Part shown: positions 44,554-53,378 of the stretch, piece by piece
Numbering within the stretch: the stretch's first letter is position 1
Layout of the letters: every line of letters starts with the position of its first letter
Assembly: GCF_003026475.1 (NCBI RefSeq)
Contig: NZ_PYMC01000005.1
Span: 176,285 to 240,284 of the forward strand
DNA: 64,000 nt
DNA from: Photobacterium lipolyticum
GTDB lineage: Bacteria > Pseudomonadota > Gammaproteobacteria > Enterobacterales > Vibrionaceae
Direction: 5' to 3'
Made by a program: the position numbers and the translations under genes
The notes under the pieces: generated by a model
What the model was told of the DNA's origin: nothing
The model's input: the letters and a program-made list of their open reading frames with translations, nothing else
Database searches by the model: none

Positions 44554-45441
44554 TTATTCCGCCTCTGCTGCAACAAGGATCTTTTCTTGCACTTGAGGTT
44601 TTTTATCTTTTTGTGCTTTAAGTTTTTCAACTTCAGCGTACCAGAATGTCATAAAATCTTCGGTTATTCGCTGCTCAATATTGACCGCCTCTTTAGTTGG
44701 GCAAAACACAGTGACCGTTAACATATTTTTCCCTAAATTAGTGCTCGTAATCCGGACGCTGGCCTCGCTCCCACTAAGATTTACCCCCAATCGTTTATCA
44801 ATCAGCACACTGTATCGATGCGCAACATCTTGAAATGGCATGCAGCACTCCTTTGCTCTTTCCAAGATAAAATCTCTCGCATCGAAAAAATTGACCGGAT
44901 CTGCATCACGAACAATGACAAAGGAATGAGCAACATAGCGGCGCATAAAATTTAAGTTTTGAATCGTGTTGGAAATAAATTGATTGTTAGGAATAATCAA
45001 TGTTCTCCCTGTATACCCATAAGTCATTGTTTCCAAGTCAATTTCAAGTAGTATCGTACTGAACCAGTCACTTCGAACAACCTCGCCATTGTTAGTACCA
45101 ACCCGTATCCAGTCACCAACAACAAAAGTACGGTTACTTGCTTGATATAATGAACCAAGAAAGCACTGAATAAATTCCCGTGTTGCAACAACAAGTGCGA
45201 CAGCGAAGGCTGCAATAGACAGCGCCATAAAACGAAGTTCAGATAACCAAATAATTATCAGACCAATGGCTATTAAAAGGTTCGTCGCATTTTTTATACT
45301 ATTTATCCATCGACGCGGAAGCTCATCTTCACCGGAAGGTCGCTGACTAAGATGGCGTACAATCAACCAACGAGCGCTCCACACAATTGCAACCAATACC
45401 ATGGAGGCAATTAATTTATTTTCACTGATAAAATCATTCAT
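44554..45441 (-). CDS. Small MscS-family channel, copy B
   Basis: The 295-residue protein is a paralogue of copy A: N-terminal helices, 'LSIAAFAVALVVATREFIQCFLGSLYQASNRTFVVGDWIRVG' as the pore region near 72-113, and 'LIIPNNQFISNTIQNLNFMRRYVAHSFVIV' for the beta domain. It ends with a charged tail (KAQKDKKPQVQEKI). It is the first gene of a probable three-gene unit mscS-rimB-mscS, coupling a channel with a RimK-associated protease. The same A-V-A/V rich pore with a (S/T)(K/R)E(I/F) motif is kept in both copies. Confidence 0.9.
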   Translation of the reverse strand: MNDFISENKLIASMVLVAIVWSARWLIVRHLSQRPSGEDELPRRWINSIKNATNLLIAIGLIIIWLSELRFMALSIAAFAVALVVATREFIQCFLGSLYQASNRTFVVGDWIRVGTNNGEVVRSDWFSTILLEIDLETMTYGYTGRTLIIPNNQFISNTIQNLNFMRRYVAHSFVIVRDADPVNFFDARDFILERAKECCMPFQDVAHRYSVLIDKRLGVNLSGSEASVRITSTNLGKNMLTVTVFCPTKEAVNIEQRITEDFMTFWYAEVEKLKAQKDKKPQVQEKILVAAEAE

Positions 45442-45528
45442 TAACTCTATACTCCTGAGCCAGACAACATTATTTTTCTATATATACCCATTCTTTAAGC
45501 CAGGTAGTCAATTGATAAATAAAGTATT

Positions 45529-46695
45529 TCATTCATATTGATTATCCCATTTCAGCCATCGCTTGCCCATGTTGATCCAAATAGGGCTTACCAGCAACGA
45601 TAGGGAGATCACGCATAATGCCAGTTGATAACCATATTCATTGATAAGTCCCGACTGCATTCCTACAGCAGACAGCACAAAACTAAATTCGCCGATCTGT
45701 GACAACAACACGCCAGCATATAAGCTGTCACGCCAGTTAAAACTGGCGACTTTAAGAATAAATGCGTTAATAAACGTATTCGTCAACAGCGCCATAACGA
45801 CCAGTACACCGACCTGAAGCCAGTTTGCAAGCAAAAAACCAAGGTCAAGTAACATGCCAATAGAGACGAAAAATAGGGCAATAAAAAGTACCCTGAACGA
45901 TTCCAGGGTATGATGGACCCATTGTGTTTCTTTGGCGGCATTTATCAACATCCCGGCAATAAAAGCGCCTAATGCCGTGGATAAATCAAACCATGCAGTA
46001 ATCAGTGCTAAGCCGAAGCAAATACTCAATGAGGTAAACAACTGCAATTCACGATCATCTTTCAACCAACGTGAAAGAGGTAGATGGATCTGCTTACGAA
46101 CGATAATATAGGCAAAAAGTAATCCTGCGGCGATAGCACCCGCCCCTTGTTTTACCAAATGATTTCCGTCAACCTCTCCCGCGCCTAATAAACCCAATAT
46201 AATTAACATCGGGATAATCGCCAGATCCTGGGCTAACAATACGCCTAATACACCTTGACCGACTTTGGAATTGAGTATACCGCTATCCTGTAATAGCTTA
46301 ATCACGACAGCGGTACTGCTCAGGCTAATGACAAATCCTATCAGGATTATCCGAGGCATCGGCCATGCAAACCAGAGGCCCAGCAACCAGACACAGGCAA
46401 CGCTCAAACCCACCTGTAACAGCGTACCGAAAATGGCCAGCTTCCAATTAGCAATCAACTTACTGGCGTCCGTCTCCATGCCAACAAAAAACAACAGCAA
46501 TACCACCCCCATCGCGCCGAGACGATTGATCACCTCAACATCAGTGATCAGTGCCAGTCCCCATGGCCCTACAAATACACCAGCAATAAGATAGGCGATA
46601 ACATGAGGCTGATGTAATAACCTAAGTAACAAACCGGTCAACAGGATTAATAACAGAGCGCCCACGACCTGCGGCATTGCTGGATCCATATGCAT
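45529..46695 (-). CDS. CPA2-family cation:proton antiporter (KefB/RosB-like)
   Basis: The 388-residue protein has about 12 membrane helices and the CPA2 features 'MGVVLLLFFVGMETDASKLIANWKLA' near 57-82, 'LSLSSTAVVIKLLQDSGILNSKVGQGVLGVLLAQDLAIIP' near 122-160 with the ion-site aspartate, and 'ALGAFIAGMLINAAKETQWVHHTLE'. It has no C-terminal TrkA-N/RCK domain, so it is shorter than KefB/C (about 600). It exchanges K+ or Na+ for H+. The start at 46695 has a near-by second ATG (46689); either may be used. Confidence 0.9.
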   Translation of the reverse strand: MHMDPAMPQVVGALLLILLTGLLLRLLHQPHVIAYLIAGVFVGPWGLALITDVEVINRLGAMGVVLLLFFVGMETDASKLIANWKLAIFGTLLQVGLSVACVWLLGLWFAWPMPRIILIGFVISLSSTAVVIKLLQDSGILNSKVGQGVLGVLLAQDLAIIPMLIILGLLGAGEVDGNHLVKQGAGAIAAGLLFAYIIVRKQIHLPLSRWLKDDRELQLFTSLSICFGLALITAWFDLSTALGAFIAGMLINAAKETQWVHHTLESFRVLFIALFFVSIGMLLDLGFLLANWLQVGVLVVMALLTNTFINAFILKVASFNWRDSLYAGVLLSQIGEFSFVLSAVGMQSGLINEYGYQLALCVISLSLLVSPIWINMGKRWLKWDNQYE

Positions 46696-46960
46696 AACAA
46701 TAATTCCTTATTCACTCTATAAAGACACGGCTCTAAATAAGCGGGAGCATATTGACGAAAACACAGATTCAAGACAGGGGTTAAAAACAGGGATGTCGTG
46801 ATCTGGAAAGGTTTCATCTCTTACCACGATAGCTGAAATTATAAAAAACATCCTAGTAAACGCGACCATCAACCACGACAACGTTCAGAATTCGGAAAGA
46901 TAATCAGAGCAGTGGCGGCTATTATTGACAGGAACCTTACCTTTTCCGAGGAGATCCGGT
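46696..46960. other. Intergenic region between divergent antiporter and corC-like gene
   Basis: No gene in 265 bp. The GGAG/GTG start of the corC-like gene is at its right end. No operator is recognised. Confidence 0.35.
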
Positions 46961-48295
46961 GTGGATGTCTCATTGAGTTTGCTGGCTGTTATCCTTTTGT
47001 TGATCACAAACGGTTTTTTCGTCGCGGCAGAGTTCGCGCTGGTTAAGGCGCGATCGTTCCGCCTTGAGACGCTCGCCGACGAAGGAAGCTCGGCCGCAAA
47101 ACTGACCCTAAACATTCAAGGAAACCTGGAAGCCTATCTGGCCGCTTGCCAGCTTGGGATCACCATGGCTTCGCTGGGACTTGGCTGGGTTGGTGAGCCC
47201 GCCGTAGCCCATTTGCTGGAACCGCTGTTTTTGACTCTTGGTTTATCAGGGGAGCTGCTCCATACGGTTTCCTTTCTGATTGGTTTTTTGATCTTTTCTT
47301 CCCTGCATATCGTGCTTGGGGAACAAGTACCTAAAACCCTTGCGATTCGCAGCGCCGAGCCGGTTTCACTTTGGATCGCCTATCCGCTCCATTATTCGTA
47401 TCTCTTGGTATGGCCGCTAAATTGGCTGCTTAACGCCTCCACCAGTGCGATCTTGCGGCTGTTTGGTTCAGAACAAGCCACCCATGCGGATGTGTTAAGT
47501 GGCGATGAGTTGAAAAACCAGGTGGCCAAGTCACAAGAGCATGGCGAGATTGAACATGGTAAGGCCAGAATGTTGAGTAATCTGTTCGAATTCGACCAGC
47601 GCTTGGTAGGCCGGGTGATGATCCCCAAAGGAGCGGTAAAAGCCCTGTATATCAATAATGATCCGACAGAGAACCTGAATACCATCCGCGATGCAGCACA
47701 CTCCCGCTACCCGCTTCTTGATGGTGAGTACAAAGATAGTATCGTCGGCATTTTGCTCACCAAAGATCTGTATCATGCGTTGCTGGACGGCGACAGCGCG
47801 CCTTGGGAGGAGCTGGAACGATTTTGTCGTCCGCCATTGATCGTGCCTCAGTCTCAGAAAATTTCCGATCTTTTCGAGACGATGCGCACCGAACACGCAC
47901 ACATGGCCTTTGTCGTTGATGAATACGGCGAGTTCGAAGGCTTGGTCACCATGGAGGATCTGCTCGAGGAGATTGTGGGCGAAATCGAGGATGAAACCGA
48001 TACGGATGAGTCGATCGTGGTGCTCCAGACTCTGGGGGATAATTGCTGGGAGGCAGACGGACTGATCTCCCTGAGCGATCTGGAGCGCCTCATCGGTATT
48101 ACAGTACCAGCGGATGTCGATGCCAACAGCCTCTCAGGGCTTTTTATGTACCGTCTGAAGCGCATGCCAGAACCGGGCGATGAACTGACTGAGGGTGAAT
48201 TCACATTAAAGGTTGAGAGCCTGAAGGAGCGGCATGTCGGACAGGTTCTGATCCAACGCCTTCAGGACGAGGCGCCTCCTGCCGACAACCATTAA
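46961..48295 (+). CDS. CorC/HlyC (CNNM + CBS) family ion-transport protein
   Basis: The 444-residue protein has an N-terminal CNNM/DUF21 domain ('LLAVILLLITNGFFVAAEFALVKARSFRLETLADEGSSAA'). A CBS pair ('RYPLLDGEYKDSIVGILLTKDLYHALL', 'HMAFVVDEYGEFEGLVTMEDLLEEIVGEIEDETD') and a CorC_HlyC domain ('NCWEADGLISLSDLERLIGI') follow. The family is linked to Mg2+/Co2+ efflux or export of other cations. The start is GTG 46961 with AGGAG 7 nt upstream; a TTG at 46925 is less likely. Base composition is higher than its neighbours: 58-63% G+C in sampled 60-base lines against about 43-48% around it, a sign of acquisition from another genome. Its stop lies in the fragment described at 48289. Confidence 0.92.
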   Translation: MDVSLSLLAVILLLITNGFFVAAEFALVKARSFRLETLADEGSSAAKLTLNIQGNLEAYLAACQLGITMASLGLGWVGEPAVAHLLEPLFLTLGLSGELLHTVSFLIGFLIFSSLHIVLGEQVPKTLAIRSAEPVSLWIAYPLHYSYLLVWPLNWLLNASTSAILRLFGSEQATHADVLSGDELKNQVAKSQEHGEIEHGKARMLSNLFEFDQRLVGRVMIPKGAVKALYINNDPTENLNTIRDAAHSRYPLLDGEYKDSIVGILLTKDLYHALLDGDSAPWEELERFCRPPLIVPQSQKISDLFETMRTEHAHMAFVVDEYGEFEGLVTMEDLLEEIVGEIEDETDTDESIVVLQTLGDNCWEADGLISLSDLERLIGITVPADVDANSLSGLFMYRLKRMPEPGDELTEGEFTLKVESLKERHVGQVLIQRLQDEAPPADNH

Positions 48296-48345
48296 AAAAG
48301 GGGCTGCGTTCACCTTCAGCCCTTCGGTGATATCAATAGAAATTG
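48289..48345 (-). pseudogene. Relic of an SLC13 permease gene
   Basis: 47 of 57 bases match 49155-49211, inside the SLC13 gene, without gaps. Read leftward this fragment encodes 'ISIDITEGLKVNAAPFLM', aligning with 'ISIDIAAGLNVSADPFLM' of the intact protein. It covers the last bases of the corC-like gene and the last four codons of the outer-membrane protein gene, and a terminator hairpin (GGGCTG/CAGCCC, 48301-48322, with six T read leftward). It is best read as a scar of a second SLC13 copy. Confidence 0.65.
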
Positions 48346-48902
48346 TACGTGATTCCAACCGATATCATATCGACATAGGTGTCATCGAGTTCATATCGTT
48401 CAAATTCCCCGCGAAGTGACACTTGAGCTAGCGTGAATGCAACGCCAGCACCAAATGTCAGGTCCGTTCCATCATCACTGACAAAGAGACCGTCATTATC
48501 TATTGATTTAGCATTCCATGATTGAAACCCCACTTTAGCTAAGATCTCGAAATTATGACTTACGGGGATAATCCCCAAGACAGAAACACCAAAGCTCTTA
48601 GCTCCAGCATTCATTTTCAGATCGTCGCTGGGGTATTTGATCTTGACCCCGCCTAGGTCGGCGTAGAAACCCTCGATAGCAGTGTACTTATTGAATTGGT
48701 AACCTCCGAATACTTTATAACCAGTGTCGGAATCATCTATTATTCCACCGTCATCAGCTATCGATGCCTTATCTTCTGATGAGTATTCAAATTGAGTTAC
48801 ACCAATGACTCCACCGACATATGCACCGCTCATGTTTTTCGCACTTACCAACGCAGGAGACAGGGCGACAATGACATTTAATCCAATTATAATTTTTTTC
48901 AT
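48333..48902 (-). CDS. Small outer-membrane beta-barrel protein
   Basis: The 189-residue protein has a signal peptide (MKKIIIGLNVIVALSPALVSA) and alternating strands with glycine and aromatic residues ('SGAYVGGVIGVTQFEYSSEDK', 'GYKVFGGYQFNKYTAIEGFYADLG', 'LTFGAGVAFTLAQVSLRGEFERYELDD'), ending 'ISVGITYNFY' with a terminal aromatic for BAM recognition. It resembles OmpA/OmpW/OmpX-like eight-strand barrels. The function is unknown; small barrels of this kind often vary between strains. Its C-terminus overlaps the SLC13 relic. Confidence 0.8.
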   Translation of the reverse strand: MKKIIIGLNVIVALSPALVSAKNMSGAYVGGVIGVTQFEYSSEDKASIADDGGIIDDSDTGYKVFGGYQFNKYTAIEGFYADLGGVKIKYPSDDLKMNAGAKSFGVSVLGIIPVSHNFEILAKVGFQSWNAKSIDNDGLFVSDDGTDLTFGAGVAFTLAQVSLRGEFERYELDDTYVDMISVGITYNFY

Positions 48903-48978
48903 TTATAAATTATCCATGAATATTAAACACACCGCAGTGCAATCTGGCACATTAAAGGCAAACGTTATTTTGAGGCTC

Positions 48979-50757
48979 TTATGGTGGCCAAACCATCAAA
49001 ATCATCGGCATGCCAACCAAAACAATCATTATTTCTAGCGGCAAGCCCATACGCCAATAATCGCCAAACTTGTAACCGCCAGGCCCCATCACTAAGGTAT
49101 TCGATTGATGGCCGATCGGTGTTAAAAAGGCGCAAGACGCACCGACAGCAACAGCCATCAAAAAAGGGTCTGCACTCACATTCAGCCCGGCAGCGATATC
49201 AATAGAAATCGGGGCCATAATGATGGCTGTTGCCGCATTATTAATAATATCCGAGAGGAACATTGTCACAATCAGGGTCAGCCCCAGAGTCAAAAACAAT
49301 GGATATGTGGCTGTCAGGCTGAGAACTTGTTCGGCCAGCATCTTAGTCAGCCCCGTCGTCTCCAAAGCTTCGCCTATCGGGATCATCGCCATCAAGAGGA
49401 CAATAACCGACCAGTCGATGGGAAGGTAGAGTTGCTGTACGGGTAAAATATTCAAAAGCAGATAAGCCAGAATAGCCAATATAAAAGCAATGGATAGTGG
49501 TAATACCTCTGCAACACCAAGCGCAATGGCGGCCACAAAAATACCCAGAGCCAATCCGATGCGCCGCGGTAACCCTAAGCTCAGGCTTCTCTCTGCCAAC
49601 GGTAGCATTCCCATCTCTGGTAGTTGTGTTTCCAGGCTGTCACCCGCTCCCTGTAACAGCAAGATATCACCAACACGGAAGGTTTGACGGCATAATCGAC
49701 GTCTGATCTGTTTCCCCCGTCGCGCCAAACCCACCAATGCCAGAGAATTCCCACTCAAACGCCTTAGATAATTTACATCTCGCCCCTCAAGAACAGAGCC
49801 TGACTGAACTACTCCTTCAGCCAATGCCAAATCACCGCTGGTTAACTTCATGAATTCACCATCTGCGCTGGTCATAAGCTCCAGATCACAGCTATTTAAA
49901 AAGGCTTGAATATCACCAGGATCAGCCTGAAGTATCAGAATATCGCCGGCCTTCAGCTGATATCTATACGGCAGATTTATCGTCCTTCCATACTCACGGG
50001 ACAACCCAATCACCTCAACATGGTTGTTGTCCAGTTCTTCCAGCTCTTCGACACCAATCCCGATCAACTTGGAATCGGTAGGAACAATCACTTCTGTCAG
50101 ATAATCATCAATTGAAAATAGCTGTTCAGTCGGGCTCTTTTCCATACGAGCTTTTGGAATCAACCGCCAGCCGAAAAAGGAAACGAAGAACACGCCGAAG
50201 GCTGCTACGGTGACACCCACGCCGCTAAAGTCAAAAAAGTTAAACGGGATTCCGGCAGTCTGGCTGCGCAGAGAAGCAATAATGATATTAGGTGGAGTGC
50301 CTATTGATGTCATCATCCCGCCAAGGATGCTGCCGAATGCCAAAGGCATTAATAGCATTGCAGGGGATCGTTTATGTTTACGGGCAGTTGCGAGAGCAAC
50401 TGGCAGCATCAAAGCTAAGGCTCCTACATTATTCATAAAAGCCGAAGCCACCGCGACGATGGAGGTCAATAAGAGCACATGCAGCAGCGGGTTATGAATA
50501 TAATCCAAAATGAGGTGCGTGATCATATCGACAACACCCGAGCGCTTTAGTGCGTCACTGATCACAAGTACCGCAGCCACTGTTACCACGGCCGGATGTC
50601 CGGCTCCCATGAATGCCTCGTTGGCTGGGATCAAACCGGTAAGCACACATATTGCCAATGTGATAATTGCAACAATATCATGCCGAATACGTCCCCATAT
50701 AAACAGCAGCAAAGCCATCAGCACGATGAAGGTGATCTGATACTGCTCAGTCGTCAT
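48979..50757 (-). CDS. SLC13/DASS-family permease with two TrkA-C domains
   Basis: The 592-residue protein has N- and C-terminal membrane halves with the family blocks 'FMGAGHPAVVTVAAVLVISDALKRSGVVDMI', 'MNNVGALALMLPVA' and 'TMFLSDIINNAATAIIMAPISIDIAAGLN', each with the conserved SNN/NNA-type motif. Two RCK_C (TrkA-C) domains lie between residues about 200 and 380 ('KLIGIGVEELEELDNNHVEVIGLSREYGR', 'SGSVLEGRDVNYLRRLSGNSLALVGLARRG'). Related proteins move sulfate, citrate or dicarboxylates with Na+. The substrate is not readable. Confidence 0.9.
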   Translation of the reverse strand: MTTEQYQITFIVLMALLLFIWGRIRHDIVAIITLAICVLTGLIPANEAFMGAGHPAVVTVAAVLVISDALKRSGVVDMITHLILDYIHNPLLHVLLLTSIVAVASAFMNNVGALALMLPVALATARKHKRSPAMLLMPLAFGSILGGMMTSIGTPPNIIIASLRSQTAGIPFNFFDFSGVGVTVAAFGVFFVSFFGWRLIPKARMEKSPTEQLFSIDDYLTEVIVPTDSKLIGIGVEELEELDNNHVEVIGLSREYGRTINLPYRYQLKAGDILILQADPGDIQAFLNSCDLELMTSADGEFMKLTSGDLALAEGVVQSGSVLEGRDVNYLRRLSGNSLALVGLARRGKQIRRRLCRQTFRVGDILLLQGAGDSLETQLPEMGMLPLAERSLSLGLPRRIGLALGIFVAAIALGVAEVLPLSIAFILAILAYLLLNILPVQQLYLPIDWSVIVLLMAMIPIGEALETTGLTKMLAEQVLSLTATYPLFLTLGLTLIVTMFLSDIINNAATAIIMAPISIDIAAGLNVSADPFLMAVAVGASCAFLTPIGHQSNTLVMGPGGYKFGDYWRMGLPLEIMIVLVGMPMILMVWPP

Positions 50758-51084
50758 GCGCAGATCCTTTTCGCAAAGCTATGGGAAAAATGCCCCTAAA
50801 ATGGCACTGGTTGCATAAGAGTCAGTCTCTCGAATTAAATCTTAGTCGTCGCGCCGGACCTATGCCATCGTTAAAACGATTCTGGTTATTTTATTTGAGG
50901 GGGGAATAATGAAATCAGCAACAATTTGAGTTGCGGGTAACAAATATCAATTCAGTAGATGCAATATACCCAAGTTACTTTGACGAGGAAATCAGAGTGG
51001 GCTTAATTCATCGTTTCTACCGATAGAAAAAGCCTGATTTTCAGGCTTTTTCTTTTTCAAAGTCTAAATCGAAACCAAATCTCT
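50758..51084. other. Intergenic region with MITE fragment and terminator
   Basis: No gene in 327 bp. TATACCCAAGTTACTT at 50965-50980 is a solo end of the MITE-like family. The terminator of the next gene is at 51026-51052. Confidence 0.45.
51026..51052 (-). terminator. Terminator of the DUF5718-like gene
   Basis: GAAAAAGCCTGA and its complement form a 12-bp stem with a 3-nt loop, with T runs on both sides. Confidence 0.85.
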
Positions 51085-51909
51085 TTAAGCGACCAGCTGA
51101 ACAAGTGTTGACAAGCTATCTTCGGCGAAAGTATTATTCGTTGCCATTCGAGAAACATCTTCCTGGCTGTATTTATCACTATCATAAACCACGACAATAC
51201 TGGTATCACCTGACTGCAAAAAGTGCGTTTCACCGTATTCAGTATAACGCGTTGCCCCGATACTGATTAATGCCTGCTCAGGGTAATTCGCGTTTGCTAA
51301 ATGCTCAGCAATGTTCTCTGTCGGGCCAACATCTTGCTGATGGTTCATACGGTCAACAATCCAGTTGAGCAATTTCTCATGGAAGTAGCTATAGCCGACC
51401 ACAGGGCTGTCTTCGCCGTAACGAGAAACTTTATCACCACGTTTATGAAAACTAGCTATGCGATAGCGGTCAAGCATGCCACCTTGTGATAGCCCGTCAA
51501 TATCAATCATCGTAGCCGCGACACCTTTGCTATTCGCACCCCAGTTCTTTTTCTCACTGATTTTCTTGGCATTCGGTTTGCGAATCGAACAGTCATTATA
51601 AGCGGCAAATCGAGTCGGCTTGAGACCAACAACACGATTGTCCTGATATTCAATCTCGCATAACAGGGCAACTTCAGGCTCTATTTGTAAGTTGTCGGCA
51701 TCATTCGGTGGAATAATGGTATCGCTAGAGAGCGGATAAATGGATAAGAACCCGGCACTCTCTGAAGGCACATAGAATGGAAAAATGGCTTTCGGCTGAA
51801 TTTGTTCTTTGACTTCAACAGTCAGAAAATCACTAGCCTCACCAGCCTGTTCTAAATGGCCGGCAAAGTTACCCGCCACGCCAAAACCAATCACACGTTT
51901 AAAAGTCAT
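51085..51909 (-). CDS. Conserved protein, DUF5718-like
   Basis: The 274-residue cytosolic protein starts 'MTFKRVIGFGVAGNFAGHLEQAGE'. In its middle it has 'IEPEVALLCEIEYQDNRVVGLKPTRFAAYNDCSIRKPNAKKISEKKNWGANSKGV', with a set of charged residues that recalls the fumarylacetoacetate hydrolase fold (metal-binding E-x-E and a following lysine). 'VGYSYFHEKLLNWIVDRMNHQQDVGPTENI' follows. I recognise it as a conserved Vibrionaceae/Shewanella protein (DUF5718), function unknown. It has its own terminator and appears monocistronic. Confidence 0.65.
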   Translation of the reverse strand: MTFKRVIGFGVAGNFAGHLEQAGEASDFLTVEVKEQIQPKAIFPFYVPSESAGFLSIYPLSSDTIIPPNDADNLQIEPEVALLCEIEYQDNRVVGLKPTRFAAYNDCSIRKPNAKKISEKKNWGANSKGVAATMIDIDGLSQGGMLDRYRIASFHKRGDKVSRYGEDSPVVGYSYFHEKLLNWIVDRMNHQQDVGPTENIAEHLANANYPEQALISIGATRYTEYGETHFLQSGDTSIVVVYDSDKYSQEDVSRMATNNTFAEDSLSTLVQLVA

Positions 51910-52166
51910 AATCGCCTATTTATATTGAGGGTGCATTCGAAACGGACTCTATTCTACCGAGGTAGTCCATCCGTTGCGAGACTCGCCATGCTTAAGTTTG
52001 TGCCCTTTCAAGATAATCTATCTTTGTTCGATCTTGTAAAAACACGAAAGATTGATAGATTTCACATTATCCTAGACGGCATTCACAGAAGTTATATTCC
52101 AAATAGACATAATGGTTACAGTTCTATATGGTCTCATTAAAACACCGTGCATTTGGTATTAGGACA

Positions 52167-53294
52167 ATGAATAAAAAAAATGCTTTAACCACGATATTAA
52201 TAGCCATGACGCTGTCACCAGCCATCGCGCAGGAAACTGAACAATCACTGGCGACTCCGCAGGCTAAAATTCTCAATGGTGATAACGCATCTGCCTATGC
52301 GAATGACCTGCTCCCCTGGCAGGCATCTATTCTCATGAAAAGCAGTGATGTTTCCGGTTGTGGTGCCGTGGTTATTTCCAATTACTGGATTGTTACAGCC
52401 GCGCATTGTATTGACCCATCAATCTCTAACACCCTCATTGCAGGTACCAGCTATATACCGCAGGGCAATGCAAAAACTATTGACAGCAAGTACATATTTA
52501 ACATCATCGAGACGGAGAAATACCGGCATCCGCTTTATAATGGACATAATGTCTTGAGCGAACTTGACAACGATGTTGCAGTAATGAAAGTCGACCGCCC
52601 ACTTTACACTGTTGCAAAGCCGATAAAAATCGCCACCCCTGCCGAACAGGCTCTTGCTGATGATGAATTTGCCACTACCTGGGTATATGGCGCTTATTCT
52701 AAACCAACACTGATTGCATCAGGCTGGGGCGATACCACCGAGACCTATTTGCCGCCAAATGAATTACAAGTTGTAAAGCTTGCCGGTATACCCGATTCAC
52801 AATGTGCGACATCGTATACCTCTGCAGGCGATCAATATTTTGTCTGTGCTGATTCAAATACTCCTTCGGTTAAGAAAGATGCGTGTTCCGGTGATTCAGG
52901 CGGTCCGTTAATCTGGCAAAATCCGACCCATAAATCAGATTCAGACAAAGGCTTACGTGTTGTCGGGGTAACCAGTAATGGCCCTGATTGTTATTGGAAA
53001 AACTCAGGCGTTTCGGATGCACAATTTAATGGCTTATATACACAATTATCAACTTATCTAAGCTGGATAGAGTCGACAACGGGCGTTGATTTGACGAGCC
53101 AGGCAGCTGCCTCTTTCAGCCAGGATCCGTTCGAATTGATTAACGATGAACCAAAGAAAACGACGGTTGCCAGTACTGAAAATAACTCAGAGACTGAAAT
53201 TAATCCGAATACCGGAAGCAGTAGCGGTGGATCAGTTCCACTACTTGGCCTGATCTCTCTTGCTGCTGTCGGCCTGATGCGTCGCAGAAAATAA
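52167..53294 (+). CDS. Secreted trypsin-like serine protease with GlyGly-CTERM tail
   Basis: The 375-residue protein has a signal peptide (NALTTILIAMTLSPAIA) and an S1 protease domain with the triad motifs 'VTAAHCID' (His), 'LDNDVAVMKVD' (Asp) and 'DACSGDSGGPLIW' (Ser), plus six or more cysteines. The C-terminus is 'GSSSGGSVPLLGLISLAAVGLMRRRK', a GlyGly-CTERM sorting signal. In Vibrio such tails are cut by rhombosortase and the proteins (VesB, VesC) leave by the type II secretion system. The start at 52167 has AGGAC before it; upstream in-frame codons have no support. No rhombosortase gene is in the window. Confidence 0.93.
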   Translation: MNKKNALTTILIAMTLSPAIAQETEQSLATPQAKILNGDNASAYANDLLPWQASILMKSSDVSGCGAVVISNYWIVTAAHCIDPSISNTLIAGTSYIPQGNAKTIDSKYIFNIIETEKYRHPLYNGHNVLSELDNDVAVMKVDRPLYTVAKPIKIATPAEQALADDEFATTWVYGAYSKPTLIASGWGDTTETYLPPNELQVVKLAGIPDSQCATSYTSAGDQYFVCADSNTPSVKKDACSGDSGGPLIWQNPTHKSDSDKGLRVVGVTSNGPDCYWKNSGVSDAQFNGLYTQLSTYLSWIESTTGVDLTSQAAASFSQDPFELINDEPKKTTVASTENNSETEINPNTGSSSGGSVPLLGLISLAAVGLMRRRK

Positions 53295-53297
53295 CGC

Positions 53298-53318
53298 TAT
53301 ACCCAAGTGCTCTTGGCA
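53298..53318 (+). repeat. Solo MITE-like end after the protease gene
   Basis: TATACCCAAGTGCTCTTGG: matches the family terminus for the first 11 bases and contains the small palindrome CCAAG/CTTGG. It lies 3 bp after the protease stop codon. Confidence 0.5.
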
Positions 53319-53330
53319 TTAAACCTATTG

Positions 53331-53359
53331 AAAAAGGGTTCCCATTGGGAACCCTTTTT
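53331..53359. terminator. Bidirectional terminator between protease and RND genes
   Basis: AAAAAGGGTTCCC and GGGAACCCTTTTT form a perfect 13-bp stem with a 3-nt loop, T-rich on both strands. It serves the protease gene and the RND operon, which converge. Confidence 0.92.
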
Positions 53360-53378
53360 ATTTGACAGTTTAGCTAGT

